This document shows positions 8,566 to 21,399 of a DNA stretch of 34,530 nucleotides, in pieces (the stretch's first letter is position 1; each line of letters starts with the position of its first letter). The stretch is from Chlorobiota bacterium (GTDB lineage: Bacteria; Bacteroidota; Bacteroidia; Bacteroidales; Prolixibacteraceae). The stretch spans positions 1 through 34,530 of the forward strand of contig JAADGO010000005.1 of the NCBI GenBank assembly GCA_013152355.1, given 5' to 3'. A model generated the notes under the pieces. It ran no database searches and was not told the origin of the DNA. It saw only the letters and a list, made by a program, of their open reading frames with translations. The position numbers were made by a program, and so were the translations under genes.

Positions 8566-9246
8566 ATGGATAAGTGGAATTTATTTCAACGGTTTTTGAT
8601 CAGCGAAAATGCACAAATCTCGATTTGGGATTTCGTGGTGAATGCATTGGTGATTTTAATATTATCGGCAATCCTTGAATTTACGTATGCCAGATGTGCA
8701 ACGAGTTTGTCAGGGAGGAAAGCGTTTGCAGCAAACTTTTTCCTTATTGCATTTACAACCATGTTGATAATATCAATAGTAAAATCTTCGCTGGCTTTGT
8801 CGCTCGGGTTGGTTGGGGCTTTGTCAATAGTCCGGTTCCGGTCTGCCATTAAAGAGCCCGAAGAACTGGCGTACCTGTTTTTCACCATTGCAATCGGGCT
8901 GGGGCTGGGAGCCAACCAACGGATAATAACAGTGATAGCTGCACTGATTTTGTTGATGATTATCTGGTTGAGGCACTTCCGGACAAGGAAAGACAGTCAG
9001 CAAAACCTGTATCTTACCATAAGCGGGACAGGAGGTGACAAACCATCGCTTGAAAAGCTCAATGCATTGGTACTAGAGAAGTTTAATGCCTCAAAACTGG
9101 TGCGCTACGATGAAACAAATGATTTGATTGAAGTGGCATTTTGGGTTGAAATAAAAAAAACTGATGACTTACATTCATTAAAGATTAGTTTGAATAAAAT
9201 AGACCCTTCTATACGGGTTTCGTTTGTAGATAATAATTCATTTTAG
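8566..9246 (+). CDS. DUF4956 domain membrane protein
   Basis: A 226-residue protein with about four membrane helices in residues 20-136 and a soluble C-terminal domain (about 145-226) that resembles a small alpha/beta domain. The central block LGLVGALSIVRFRSAIKEP (80-98) followed by AYLFFTIAIGLGLGANQ is the hallmark of DUF4956. The function of this family is not established; it is repeatedly found beside VTC-domain proteins and CotH-like proteins, exactly as here, so it probably acts with them in the inner membrane, for instance as a transport or scaffold subunit. Gaps of 11 bases (upstream) and 8 bases (downstream) indicate one transcript. Confidence 0.88.
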   Translation: MDKWNLFQRFLISENAQISIWDFVVNALVILILSAILEFTYARCATSLSGRKAFAANFFLIAFTTMLIISIVKSSLALSLGLVGALSIVRFRSAIKEPEELAYLFFTIAIGLGLGANQRIITVIAALILLMIIWLRHFRTRKDSQQNLYLTISGTGGDKPSLEKLNALVLEKFNASKLVRYDETNDLIEVAFWVEIKKTDDLHSLKISLNKIDPSIRVSFVDNNSF

Positions 9247-9254
9247 GCATCAAT

Positions 9255-9962
9255 ATGGTGGAGGGCTATACCGAATTAACAACTTACCGGTATGAACGGA
9301 AATTTGTTACATGCAGATTGTTCCGGGCACAGGTAGAATTAATAATCAGGCAGAATTCTGCATTTTTTATACCGGTTTTTCACCCGCGCAGGGTGAACAA
9401 TATTTATTTCGACACGCCTGGTTTAGATTGTTATTTTGACAACCTGTTTGGGGTTAGCGAACGTTGGAAAGCGCGAATACGTTGGTACAATTCTTCATTT
9501 GGGCGGATTGCAAACCCCATTCTGGAGTTTAAAATTAAAAAGGGCTTTGTCGGCACAAAAAAATCTTATCCTTTCCCTTCTTTCGAAATTCAAAGATCAT
9601 TTGATGCAAACCTTTTTAACCAGCTTATTTCAGAAAGTGATTTCCCGGCCGAAGTAAAAAAGAAAATATCAGGATTACAACCTGTTTTATTAAATACATA
9701 CACCAGGAACTATTTTTCATCGATCAATGGTAAATTCCGGATAACCATAGATGACCAGATGGAGTATTACAACCTTCGCCCGAATAGGAACTACTTAGAA
9801 TATGCTTATAAAGAAACTGGCAAAACGGTTGTTGAATTAAAATATGGGCAGGAGTATGACCCGGAAGCAAATATTATTACGAACCAGTTTCCTTTCAGGT
9901 TGGATAAAAACTCGAAATTTGTTTCAGGGATGAATCATTTTAGGACTGCTATTGCTACATAG
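9255..9962 (+). CDS. VTC-domain protein (polyphosphate polymerase-like, CYTH/TTM fold)
   Basis: A 235-residue soluble protein. The order of motifs fits the triphosphate-tunnel fold of the yeast VTC4 catalytic domain: YRYERKFV at residues 10-17, NNIYFDTPGLDCYFDNL near 48-64, ERWKARIRWY near 69-78, LEFKIKKG and KKSYPF near 88-102, and VVELKYG near 193-199. The alternating basic and acidic residues in these strands (E-x-K, R-x-R, E-x-K) are those that line the tunnel and bind phosphate and metal. VTC4 makes inorganic polyphosphate from ATP; whether this bacterial homologue does is inference. It has no signal peptide, so it likely works at the cytoplasmic face with the DUF4956 membrane partner. 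The ATG chosen lies 8 bases after the previous stop. Confidence 0.87.
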   Translation: MVEGYTELTTYRYERKFVTCRLFRAQVELIIRQNSAFFIPVFHPRRVNNIYFDTPGLDCYFDNLFGVSERWKARIRWYNSSFGRIANPILEFKIKKGFVGTKKSYPFPSFEIQRSFDANLFNQLISESDFPAEVKKKISGLQPVLLNTYTRNYFSSINGKFRITIDDQMEYYNLRPNRNYLEYAYKETGKTVVELKYGQEYDPEANIITNQFPFRLDKNSKFVSGMNHFRTAIAT

Positions 9963-9985
9963 CACCCTTTTATTACTTTTATTTC

Positions 9986-11365
9986 ATGGCAAAGTTCAAA
10001 AAGAATCTATCGAAATACAGCATTGTTTTCAGTGTTTTACTGGTGGTCTTTTTTATTATTACAGCCCGGTTCTGGAGAGATGACGGGAAAATCATTGCTT
10101 CCGATGTAATTGATTACTATTCTTACCTGCCAGCCACCTTTATTTTTCATGATATTGGAATTAACAAAGCCGAAACCATCGAAAATGGTAGATTTTATAC
10201 AAAAAGACTGCCCAATGGGAATAACGTAATCAAAATGTCTATGGGGATGTCGTTTATTTATGCCCCGTTTTTCTTTGCCGGGCATGTATATGCCCTTATA
10301 ACAGGCGAAAAAGCCAATGGTTTCTCTGTTCCATACCGCATTGCGCTATTATTTGGCGCGGTTCTTTATTTTATACTTGGCCTTATTTTCCTTCGTAAGA
10401 TTTTATTGAGGTTCTTTTCTGAAAATATTACGGCATTAACCATACTAGCCATTGCCATTGGCACTAATCTTTCGTATTATGCCAGTAACGAAGCTACCAT
10501 GTCGCACCTATATAATTTTTCGCTGATTACTGTTTTTATCTGGCATACCATCCGCTGGCATGAATCGCAAACTGTTAAGCGTTTGGTTGGATTAGGGGCA
10601 CTTGCCGGGCTAATCACTTTAATAAGGCCTTCAAATATCATTATACTGCTTTTCTTTTTCCTCTACAATGTTTATTCATGGGATGGGCTTAAAGAGAAAT
10701 TTTTATTTGTAGCAAGAAAATTCCATTGGTTCATCTTCATGCTGATTGCCTTCCTGCTTGTTTGGATACCACAATTCATTTACAACATAGTAATTACTGA
10801 TCATTTATTGTTTTATTCGTATGTTGATGAAAGGTTCTTTTTCAACAACCCACAGATATTGGATGGGTTGTTTAGCTACCGAAAAGGATGGCTGGTTTAT
10901 ACACCAATGATGGCAATTGCGATATTGGGTATCCCTATTTTGTTTTTTAAGATGAAGGAGTTCTCGGTTGGGATTTTAGTTTTTATGGTTATCAATATTT
11001 ATATCACTTTTTCCTGGTGGTGCTGGTGGTATGGAGGTTCATTCGGGCAACGGCCAATGGTTGATTCGTATGGTATGATGTCTATTCCATTTGCACTGGT
11101 GCTTTCAGAATTATGGAAGTTGAGGAAATGGCTGTACAAAACTGCCGTAGTAATTATTATTGCACTCATACTCCTTAATAATTTTATGTTTCAGAAATAT
11201 ATGCACGGGTCGATTCATTTTGCCGACATGACAAAAGAAGCATTTTGGCATTCATTTTGGAGTGTAAGGGCAAAACCCGGATTTTATGATTTATTGGAAA
11301 CCCCCGATTATAAAAAGGCTCGGAAAGGTATCTATGTTATAAAAGAAAGAAAACCAGGCAAATAG
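9986..11365 (+). CDS. GT-C-type membrane protein, possible glycosyltransferase
   Basis: A 459-residue protein with roughly ten hydrophobic segments. The first periplasmic loop holds ASDVIDYYSYLPA (Asp 40 and Asp 43), as in GT-C enzymes that use polyprenyl-phosphate sugars and an acidic loop-1 residue. Further conserved-looking blocks are MSMGMSFIYAPFFFAGH, IRPSNII and FSWWCWWYGGSFGQR. It follows the VTC gene by 23 bases and is probably the last gene of the CotH/DUF4956/VTC operon; it ends 2 bases from the convergent GT39-like gene. This placement suggests that the operon also transfers sugar, or that the modified object is a glycan. Substrate unknown; the enzyme call is by topology and loop-1 acids. 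Confidence 0.65.
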   Translation: MAKFKKNLSKYSIVFSVLLVVFFIITARFWRDDGKIIASDVIDYYSYLPATFIFHDIGINKAETIENGRFYTKRLPNGNNVIKMSMGMSFIYAPFFFAGHVYALITGEKANGFSVPYRIALLFGAVLYFILGLIFLRKILLRFFSENITALTILAIAIGTNLSYYASNEATMSHLYNFSLITVFIWHTIRWHESQTVKRLVGLGALAGLITLIRPSNIIILLFFFLYNVYSWDGLKEKFLFVARKFHWFIFMLIAFLLVWIPQFIYNIVITDHLLFYSYVDERFFFNNPQILDGLFSYRKGWLVYTPMMAIAILGIPILFFKMKEFSVGILVFMVINIYITFSWWCWWYGGSFGQRPMVDSYGMMSIPFALVLSELWKLRKWLYKTAVVIIIALILLNNFMFQKYMHGSIHFADMTKEAFWHSFWSVRAKPGFYDLLETPDYKKARKGIYVIKERKPGK

Positions 11366-11367
11366 GA

Positions 11368-12786
11368 TTACTCAATATCTTTGTTTGTATAAATTTCTCC
11401 CCATGCATGCTTTTGCTTAAAGGTTTTTACCAAAACCTTTTCATTTTTTATGGAATCAAGTTCTTGGCGGTAGTCGTAAAATGTCGATTCATTAATAAAT
11501 ACCTCGGCAGACCTGAACTTGCCCATGTTCATTACATTTGAAAATCCCTTTTTTGCAGAAACATACCCCAGATGAGGATTGCGAAGGCAGAAAATCATGT
11601 TAAAACTTGCGGCAATAGGCTTATCCTGCCAGTTTTCTTCTTCGCAGAATTTCACCATTTGTTGATATGTTTTTACCACCTCAACATAGCCCAGGTCGCT
11701 GTCGGAGCTCGTTTTTTTAGTAAAACTGTAATAAAGCGGAACAACGGTTATGATTGCAAGGATAAAAAAAGTGACATACTGTTTTTTTAACTTAACCTGC
11801 GATAATAATACCGAGACTATAATTACATACAAAGCAAGCAAACTAAGCATATAACGCTGGGTGTAGAAATTTAACACCGAGAATGCCAGAAAAAGAAGCA
11901 TTAATAACAGGATAAGCGAAAGAAGCTTTACAAACTCTATTTTTTTACGTTTTATTAAAATCCAACCTAATGCGTAAATTAAAGCTGCCAGGATAACATT
12001 CCGCCCATAGCCGGTGAAGATTATCGCAGTAGCAATTTTTAATTTCCGAACGATAGTAGCCATGTCAAACTGTATGTACCCAACATGGTCTTGAAACAGA
12101 TATGTGCCAAATTCTTTTTTATGCAGAATCAGGAATCCGGCATACACAAAAAACGGGGTGATAATCAGCAGGCTTTCAATAATATATTTCCGTGATTCTT
12201 TCCCCTGTCGAAGGTGAACCAATGTGTGGAAGAGGAAAAAGGCACATACAAAAACAACCGAGGTTTCTTTGGTTAATACCATTAATGATGCAAGAAGCGC
12301 AAAAAGCACATATCTTTTTGACAAATAGGAATCAATAGTTAAAATAAGGAAAAGGGTAATCAACATTTCGGGCAACAGCATGGTTGCCTGTGCCAGGAAT
12401 AACGACTGCACACTGAATAAAAGCACTGCAGCATTAGCAGCCCATTTGTTCGAATGCCGTTTGACCATAAAATAGGTACTTACCAATACGGCAACAGAAA
12501 TAAGTAACGGTAATAAATGCACGGTAAAAACCTCATTGCCGAACAACCGCATCCATAAAGATGAGATAAAAAAGAAAAACAGCGGATGCCCTTTTGCATC
12601 CCAGAGAGGTAACGAACCGGGCAACATCCCGGGGCCGGTTTCATACATCTTATATACTGCCGGGAAATATGACCATGCCTCATCCCAAAAATAGGGCAGG
12701 TATAAATGAGGAATCTTCACAATCAGTAAAAAGAATATTGGAATAATGAAAAAATTGTTTCCAAGTTTTAAGAGTAGATTCTTCAT
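11368..12786 (-). CDS. GT39/ArnT-like membrane glycosyltransferase
   Basis: A 472-residue multi-pass protein. PYFWDEAWSYFPAVYKM (Asp 35-Glu 36 in the first extracytoplasmic loop) is the signature of the PMT/ArnT (GT39/GT83) superfamily, followed by a KGHPLFFFF segment and a long set of hydrophobic helices; a soluble periplasmic tail of about 100 residues closes the protein. Such enzymes move a sugar from a polyprenyl-phosphate donor to a lipid, glycan or protein on the outer side of the inner membrane. It is the last gene of a minus-strand operon (GT2, GT-C with binding domain, this gene), 20 bases after the preceding gene. The likely donor source is the GT2 enzyme of the same operon. Confidence 0.82.
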   Translation of the reverse strand: MKNLLLKLGNNFFIIPIFFLLIVKIPHLYLPYFWDEAWSYFPAVYKMYETGPGMLPGSLPLWDAKGHPLFFFFISSLWMRLFGNEVFTVHLLPLLISVAVLVSTYFMVKRHSNKWAANAAVLLFSVQSLFLAQATMLLPEMLITLFLILTIDSYLSKRYVLFALLASLMVLTKETSVVFVCAFFLFHTLVHLRQGKESRKYIIESLLIITPFFVYAGFLILHKKEFGTYLFQDHVGYIQFDMATIVRKLKIATAIIFTGYGRNVILAALIYALGWILIKRKKIEFVKLLSLILLLMLLFLAFSVLNFYTQRYMLSLLALYVIIVSVLLSQVKLKKQYVTFFILAIITVVPLYYSFTKKTSSDSDLGYVEVVKTYQQMVKFCEEENWQDKPIAASFNMIFCLRNPHLGYVSAKKGFSNVMNMGKFRSAEVFINESTFYDYRQELDSIKNEKVLVKTFKQKHAWGEIYTNKDIE

Positions 12787-12806
12787 TATCGCAGGTTATA
12801 TAATTT

Positions 12807-14879
12807 TTAAGGATTCCTTCCTTCCTGGGTATATATTATCTTTTTGATGGAAAAATCATCGAAATAGGACGTCTCTTTTCCGGTGTTCCAAAGGTAAATC
12901 TTTAAAGTTTCATTTTCTAGTTCTTTTGTAACTAAAAATTTAATCCGTAATAAGTCCCAACCTTTGTTGTCGGATGTGATGAAGTCATTTTGCGACTTAT
13001 AGAAAATCTTGGCATCATTTGCAGTAACAACTAACCTCCCTTTGTAATTGTCTGCTTTCCTCCATACCTCTACTTCATAAGTGCATCCTAATTGTAAGCT
13101 GTCCAGGTAATATTCTACTGCATATTCGGTTTTATTGTCCAGTTTGAGAGAATGCTTCCCCGACCTTGCTTCTTCATCGCTTTGGGTAAAGGCCTTTCCA
13201 AAAGGTTTACCATTCGAACCAAGGTAGAGATGATTGGGTTCGTCTATTGTTTCATAATCACATTCAATATTTTCAAGGACAACCCTGAAATGTTGGCGTA
13301 CCAGCTTGTTGTACCGGATTGTGTCAAGTTCATAAATAGCCTGAATGCGCCCTTTGTAAACCTGTTTTAATGGAATTCCCCTGTTTCCCATCTCCTGTGC
13401 TGCCTGTTCGTCTCGCGGCCCTCCTACAACAAGTATCTTATTCCCTTTAAATTTAACTATATCTTCCAGGAAAATCTCAGCATTCCAGTTTTGCATCAGG
13501 TTGTAATAAAAATCATAGAAGTATGTGTCAGGGTATAAGGCCTTTAAAGCAGGAAGCAGCTTACGCTTGGTATAAACATCCCCAAAATTTAATGCCGAAT
13601 ATTTATTCAGGGTGTATGGGTAATAATAAATTTTAGTGTAACCCGGGTAATCCCTTTCAATCATTAGGTTGGTCGAATCCATCTCTTCATTGGTGATTTT
13701 ATACCCGTGATCTGCATATTCCATTTGAGGTGGCCTTGCCCATGCCAGGAATATAAATAGTGCCATTACAATTACCGGCAGTGTAGCTCTATGGATAACC
13801 TCCGGCAACAAATCAAAAGGAATATTTTTTAATGAGAAAAAGAGTAGGATTCCTGAAAGCAGCAATTCGGGCAGCAGGTAGTGGTTGGCATGGAAATGTT
13901 TAGCTACCAGCAAAATCCCAAAAACCGATGTGGCAACTAATCCGGACAATATTTTAAGGTCCCGGCCCGATTCCCTGGTTTTTTGTTTCCTTTTTCGGAT
14001 GAATGCAAAAACCAGGACAACAATAGAAAAAAATGTAACGATTCCGAAGATTGGGTTTGCCTCTACTATTTTCCAAATATTGGGGAAATACGTGTTAAGG
14101 TCGACTAATCCTTTTTTGCCATGCCCGTATTTGCCCGTATGCCTGATTAAATCCCTGAACCAGAAATACATGGATTTGTATTCTGGTATGGCAGGTATGG
14201 TGAATAAAACAAACGATACAATGACCCCACCCAGGTAAATCAATTTACTTTTTATCCGGGGGAAGATAAAAAACGGGAAAATCATCAGTGGCAAAAAGGT
14301 GGCTTTAGTCCCTAACCCGGCACCCACGATAAGTGAAAACAGGATGATATATTTATATTTGTGATTTTCCTTTTCGGCATAAAAAAACAATAGGGCGATT
14401 ATAAACAGGGACGTAATAAAAAACAGCAATGGCTCCGGAGAAACCTTCGTCCAAATGTGGTCGAGTGTATTGGCAGAGAAAAAAGATGTTAGCTGTAGCA
14501 ATAATGCTACCCAAACAGAACCGGTTTTTTTTAAGGCAATCAAACCCAATAACAAAATGATCAGAGCATTAAGGAAAAGTAACACATTCTGAATGTCTTC
14601 AATGTATCGGTCAGGATCGGTCAAAACATGGTTTACAAGTGTTTTATTGTTTGGGTTATTGAACAGATGGGTAGCAGCAATGGTAGCAGCCCCGAGCTGC
14701 ATTACCGTTGTACCCGGATTGTCAATATGCCCGACACTTTCCCCCATACAAATAGCAACGGCATTCACCAGGTAAATATATTCCGGGTCGTTGGCATACT
14801 TTGCGCGATGGAAATTAATCCCAACTATAAAAAATAAAACGGGTAAGAATAATATCAGGTATTTCAGGTATCTGTTCAA
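12807..14879 (-). CDS. GT-C-like membrane protein with C-terminal carbohydrate-binding-like domain
   Basis: A 690-residue protein. The N-terminal half has about ten hydrophobic segments and an acidic loop-1 motif YANDPEYIY (Asp 31, Glu 33) followed by HIDNPGTTVMQL, as in GT-C glycosyltransferases. A soluble region of about 150 residues follows. The last part (about 540-682, bases 12834-13262) is a beta-sandwich-like domain with CDYETI, VEVWRK, GWDLLRI and LKIYLWNTG then YFDDFSI. The same order of motifs occurs near the N-terminus of the CotH-like lipoprotein at 5690-6109, so the two domains are homologous. Placement between a GT2 gene (12 bases upstream) and a GT39-like gene supports a role in surface-glycan or protein glycosylation. 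The exact reaction is unknown. Confidence 0.72.
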   Translation of the reverse strand: MNRYLKYLILFLPVLFFIVGINFHRAKYANDPEYIYLVNAVAICMGESVGHIDNPGTTVMQLGAATIAATHLFNNPNNKTLVNHVLTDPDRYIEDIQNVLLFLNALIILLLGLIALKKTGSVWVALLLQLTSFFSANTLDHIWTKVSPEPLLFFITSLFIIALLFFYAEKENHKYKYIILFSLIVGAGLGTKATFLPLMIFPFFIFPRIKSKLIYLGGVIVSFVLFTIPAIPEYKSMYFWFRDLIRHTGKYGHGKKGLVDLNTYFPNIWKIVEANPIFGIVTFFSIVVLVFAFIRKRKQKTRESGRDLKILSGLVATSVFGILLVAKHFHANHYLLPELLLSGILLFFSLKNIPFDLLPEVIHRATLPVIVMALFIFLAWARPPQMEYADHGYKITNEEMDSTNLMIERDYPGYTKIYYYPYTLNKYSALNFGDVYTKRKLLPALKALYPDTYFYDFYYNLMQNWNAEIFLEDIVKFKGNKILVVGGPRDEQAAQEMGNRGIPLKQVYKGRIQAIYELDTIRYNKLVRQHFRVVLENIECDYETIDEPNHLYLGSNGKPFGKAFTQSDEEARSGKHSLKLDNKTEYAVEYYLDSLQLGCTYEVEVWRKADNYKGRLVVTANDAKIFYKSQNDFITSDNKGWDLLRIKFLVTKELENETLKIYLWNTGKETSYFDDFSIKKIIYTQEGRNP

Positions 14880-14891
14880 TTTAAAATGGTT

Positions 14892-15635
14892 TTATTGAGA
14901 GAATATTTTGTTTTTAATCATTCCCCACTTCTGCAAACGGTACTGAACTGCTGTTTTCAGTACCCCCAGCCCGTAAATACTGCTATTCCTGATACTTATA
15001 CTCGAAGCATCGTCAAAATATTTAGTGGGGCAGGTAATTTCGGCAATTTCGTAGCCTGCATACCAAATTTGTGCCAGCATCTGGTTGTCGAACACAAAGT
15101 TATCAGAATTGGCATGGTAATTTATATTCTCCAATACTTCCCGGCTGAAAGCCCTGTAACCTGTATGGTATTCCGAGAGCTTGGCATTCATCAAAATATT
15201 CTGGATGAAGGTCAGTCCACGGTTTGCCGCATATTTTATCATTGGCATGCCTCCTTTTAAAGCCCCCCTACCCAGTATGCGCGACCCAAGCACCACATGG
15301 TACAAACCATTGGCAATAAGGTGCACCATCGAGGGGATCAAAAGCGGAGTATACTGGTAGTCGGGGTGCAGCATAATAACAATATCTGCACCCAGTTCAA
15401 GTGCTTTGTTGTAACACGACTTCTGATTCCCCCCGTAACCTTTGTTTTGTTCGTGTACAATTATATATTTGATGCCAAGCGACTTTGCAACCTCCACAGT
15501 GCTGTCGTTGCTTTTGTCGTCAACTAATATAACATCGTCAACAACCGAAAAATCAATTTCGTTGTAAGTAACCTCTAATGTTTTTGCCGCATTGTAAGCC
15601 GGCAATACAACTACAACTTTCTTATTATTAAGCAT
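14892..15635 (-). CDS. Family 2 glycosyltransferase (polyprenyl-phosphate sugar synthase type)
   Basis: A 247-residue single-domain GT-A enzyme. It shows VVLPAYNAAKTLEVT at the N-terminus, ILVDDKSNDST (Asp 39/40, nucleotide binding), HPDYQYTP (Asp 92, at the metal-binding position), the RGALKGGMP stretch, and the acceptor-side motif SEYHTGYRAFSREVLE with FVFDNQMLAQ after it. This subfamily resembles dolichol-phosphate-mannose synthases but lacks membrane helices. It probably makes the polyprenyl-P-sugar used by the two GT-C proteins that follow in the same operon. No convincing promoter box was found in the 92 bases upstream, so it may be transcribed from ahcY or from an atypical promoter. 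Confidence 0.87.
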   Translation of the reverse strand: MLNNKKVVVVLPAYNAAKTLEVTYNEIDFSVVDDVILVDDKSNDSTVEVAKSLGIKYIIVHEQNKGYGGNQKSCYNKALELGADIVIMLHPDYQYTPLLIPSMVHLIANGLYHVVLGSRILGRGALKGGMPMIKYAANRGLTFIQNILMNAKLSEYHTGYRAFSREVLENINYHANSDNFVFDNQMLAQIWYAGYEIAEITCPTKYFDDASSISIRNSSIYGLGVLKTAVQYRLQKWGMIKNKIFSQ

Positions 15636-15727
15636 CTGTCAGATTTTTGTTAAAAACAGGGGTTAATTTAAACAGTGCATGGTTGTAGTGTAATGTGCTA
15701 TTAATTCCATCCCTTTGGGATTTTCTT

Positions 15728-19365
<3,638 letters not shown>

Positions 19366-19388
19366 AACTGTAATACCCCTAATTTCCT

Positions 19389-19396
19389 CAAAATTA
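19389..19396 (-). promoter_or_regulatory. Candidate recQ -7 promoter box TAATTTTG
   Basis: Minus-strand match to TAnnTTTG, 23 bases upstream of the recQ ATG. The -33 element is not recognisable in the A/T-rich sequence behind it. Confidence 0.45.
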
Positions 19397-19514
19397 ATTC
19401 TAATTTATTAAAAGTAAGTAAAATGACAAAAGCTATTTGAAAAAATATTCTTATTCATGGATTGAAATTACAATAAAAAAAAAAGTATACAAACATGAAA
19501 TGTTTTGAAGTGAT

Positions 19515-19522
19515 TATATTTG
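19515..19522 (+). promoter_or_regulatory. Candidate tatC -7 promoter box TATATTTG
   Basis: Exact TAnnTTTG on the plus strand, 36 bases upstream of the tatC ATG and divergent from the recQ box. It would drive tatC and lptB. Confidence 0.55.
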
Positions 19523-19558
19523 TAGAGTTTTTATGAGTAATATTTATACTGTAGATGA

Positions 19559-20416
19559 ATGAGCGAGGACATTAACAGAGAGAAAAAAGCCATTAAAAAG
19601 AAAAACTCAACCCAGAGGGAAATGTCTTTTTTAGAACATCTTGAAGAATTGCGTTGGCACATTATTCGTTCGGCAATAGTTATTGTAATATTTTCAATAG
19701 TAGCATTCATAATGAAAGATTTCATTTTTAATGTTGTGCTGCTTAACCCAAAAACCCCTGATTTCTGGACGAACAGGATGTTTGTAAAACTGGGAGACTT
19801 AATAGGGTCTGAGGCCATTAAGATAAACCAGAAAAATCTGGAATTAATAAGTATTAAGATGGCGGGGCAGTTTTCGGCCCATATCTGGACTTCGATTGTT
19901 GCCGGGATGATTATTGCATCACCGGTAGTTTTTTACGAATTCTGGAAATTTATAAGCCCGGCACTTTACGACAAAGAAAAAAAAGCTGCTTCAGGGGCTG
20001 TTTTTTACACTACTTCTCTTTTTATTATCGGGATACTTTTCGGCTATTTTTTAATTGTGCCGTTAAGCGTACATTTTTTGGGGTCGTATAATGTAAGTAG
20101 CGAGGTAGGCAATAAAATTAACCTTACTTCGTATATCGGGACAGTAACCACCATTAGCCTGGCTTCAGGCATCGTATTCCTGTTGCCTGTATTCGTTTAT
20201 TTTTTAAGTAAAGTAGGGTTGCTTACGCCAGAATCGATGAAGAAGTACCGTAAACATGCTTACGTAGTTTTGTTGTTGCTGTCGGCCATCATTACTCCCC
20301 CCGATATTTTCAGCCAGATATTGGTATGTTTCCCCTTGATATTCCTTTATGAAATTGGTATCGTCATCTCTCGCAGGGTTGTAAAGAAACTGGACAAACA
20401 ATTAGATGAAATATAA
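19559..20416 (+). CDS. tatC: Twin-arginine translocase subunit TatC
   Basis: A 285-residue inner-membrane protein with a charged cytoplasmic N-terminus and the diagnostic MSFLEHLEELRWHIIRS, where the conserved glutamate and arginine bind the twin-arginine signal. Six hydrophobic segments follow, with FYEFWKFISPALYDKEKK in the first cytoplasmic loop and ITPPDIFSQILVCFPLIFLYE in the last. It recognises folded Tat substrates. A TatA/B partner is not in the window. lptB follows after 6 bases, an arrangement that implies co-transcription. Confidence 0.96.
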   Translation: MSEDINREKKAIKKKNSTQREMSFLEHLEELRWHIIRSAIVIVIFSIVAFIMKDFIFNVVLLNPKTPDFWTNRMFVKLGDLIGSEAIKINQKNLELISIKMAGQFSAHIWTSIVAGMIIASPVVFYEFWKFISPALYDKEKKAASGAVFYTTSLFIIGILFGYFLIVPLSVHFLGSYNVSSEVGNKINLTSYIGTVTTISLASGIVFLLPVFVYFLSKVGLLTPESMKKYRKHAYVVLLLLSAIITPPDIFSQILVCFPLIFLYEIGIVISRRVVKKLDKQLDEI

Positions 20417-20422
20417 TATAGC

Positions 20423-21157
20423 ATGATTTTACGTGCCGAGAAGATTGTAAAGAAATACCGCAAACGGACTGTGGTGAAAGATGTAAGCTTCCATGTTGAG
20501 CAGGGCGAGATAGTTGGGCTGCTGGGGCCTAACGGGGCAGGGAAAACCACATCTTTTTATATAATTGTTGGGTTGATAAAACCTTTTTCAGGAAAGGTAT
20601 TCATCAATGATGAGGATATTACAAAGCTGCCTGTGTACAAACGTGCAAAAAAAGGGATCGGTTACCTGGCGCAGGAATCTTCGGTATTTCGCAAGTTAAG
20701 TGTTGAAGATAACCTGAAGGCGGTATTGGAAATGACCGATTATACTAAAGAATACCAGAAAGAGAAACAGGAGTCGTTACTGGAAGAATTTGGGCTTCAG
20801 CATATACGGAAAAGCAAAGGGTATCAACTTTCGGGTGGCGAACGGCGAAGGACTGAAATTGCCCGGGCATTGGCCATCGACCCAAAGTTTATCCTGTTAG
20901 ACGAGCCTTTTGCAGGCGTTGACCCAATTGCAGTGGAAGATATACAGCAAATTGTACTTAAATTAAAAGAAAAAGGTATTGGTGTTTTGATTACCGACCA
21001 CAATGTCCATGAAACTTTGTCGATTACCGACCGTTCTTACCTTTTGTTCGAAGGCTCAATAATGAAAGCCGGGACAGCTGAAGATTTAGCGAATGACGAG
21101 GAGGTGAGGCGGGTTTACCTGGGGCAGAATTTTGAACTGCGGGAATCGTTACGATAA
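20423..21157 (+). CDS. lptB: LPS export ABC transporter ATPase LptB
   Basis: A 244-residue ATPase that powers extraction of lipopolysaccharide from the inner membrane with LptF/G/C. Walker A is GPNGAGKT (35-42), the Q-loop is [18 protein letters not shown] (a strong LptB trait), the signature is [16 protein letters not shown], Walker B is [20 protein letters not shown] and the switch histidine is in [19 protein letters not shown]. All catalytic residues are present and the length is normal. It follows tatC closely; the tRNA-Leu promoter begins just after its stop. Confidence 0.96.
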   Translation: MILRAEKIVKKYRKRTVVKDVSFHVEQGEIVGLLGPNGAGKTTSFYIIVGLIKPFSGKVFINDEDITKLPVYKRAKKGIGYLAQESSVFRKLSVEDNLKAVLEMTDYTKEYQKEKQESLLEEFGLQHIRKSKGYQLSGGERRRTEIARALAIDPKFILLDEPFAGVDPIAVEDIQQIVLKLKEKGIGVLITDHNVHETLSITDRSYLLFEGSIMKAGTAEDLANDEEVRRVYLGQNFELRESLR

Positions 21158-21166
21158 TAAAAAAAA

Positions 21167-21198
21167 TTTCCGCACGTATAAAAAAATTATTAGCTTTG
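21167..21198 (+). promoter_or_regulatory. tRNA-Leu promoter (TTTC / TAGCTTTG)
   Basis: TAGCTTTG at 21191-21198 matches TAnnTTTG, and TTTC at 21167-21170 (one base off TTTG) lies 20 bases before it. The box ends 11 bases before the mature 5' end of the tRNA, the spacing expected for a short leader. This is the best promoter in the window. Confidence 0.7.
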
Positions 21199-21209
21199 CG
21201 CCGCAAATT

Positions 21210-21291
21210 GCGGACGTGGCGGAATTGGTAGACGCGCTAGACTTAGGATCTAGTGCCATACGGCGTGGGGGTTCGAGTCCCTTCGTCCGCA
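21210..21291 (+). tRNA. tRNA-Leu, anticodon TAG
   Basis: The acceptor stem pairs GCGGACG (21210-21216) with CGTCCGC (21284-21290), with discriminator A at 21291. The D arm reads GGCGGAATTGGTAGACGC, the anticodon stem CTAGA/TCTAG encloses loop CTTAGGA (anticodon TAG at 21244-21246), a class II variable region GTGCCATACGGCGT follows, and the T arm has GGTTCGAGTCC. It decodes CUA-type leucine codons. CCA is not encoded. It has its own promoter and a terminator downstream. Confidence 0.97.
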
Positions 21292-21399
21292 CTAATAAAA
21301 AAGGACTGGATAGAAGCCTGTCCCGGGGTACTTGGCTTTAGGAGTTGATCTGTAAAATTGTTTCTTCGCCTGAGCCTGTTTGTACGCATAAAAAAAACT

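Noticed and set aside
15696-15727. Inverted repeat ATCCC-TTT-GGGAT after ahcY
   Set aside because: The stem is only 5 bp and the T-run lies on the strand opposite to ahcY transcription, so it is not supported as the ahcY terminator.
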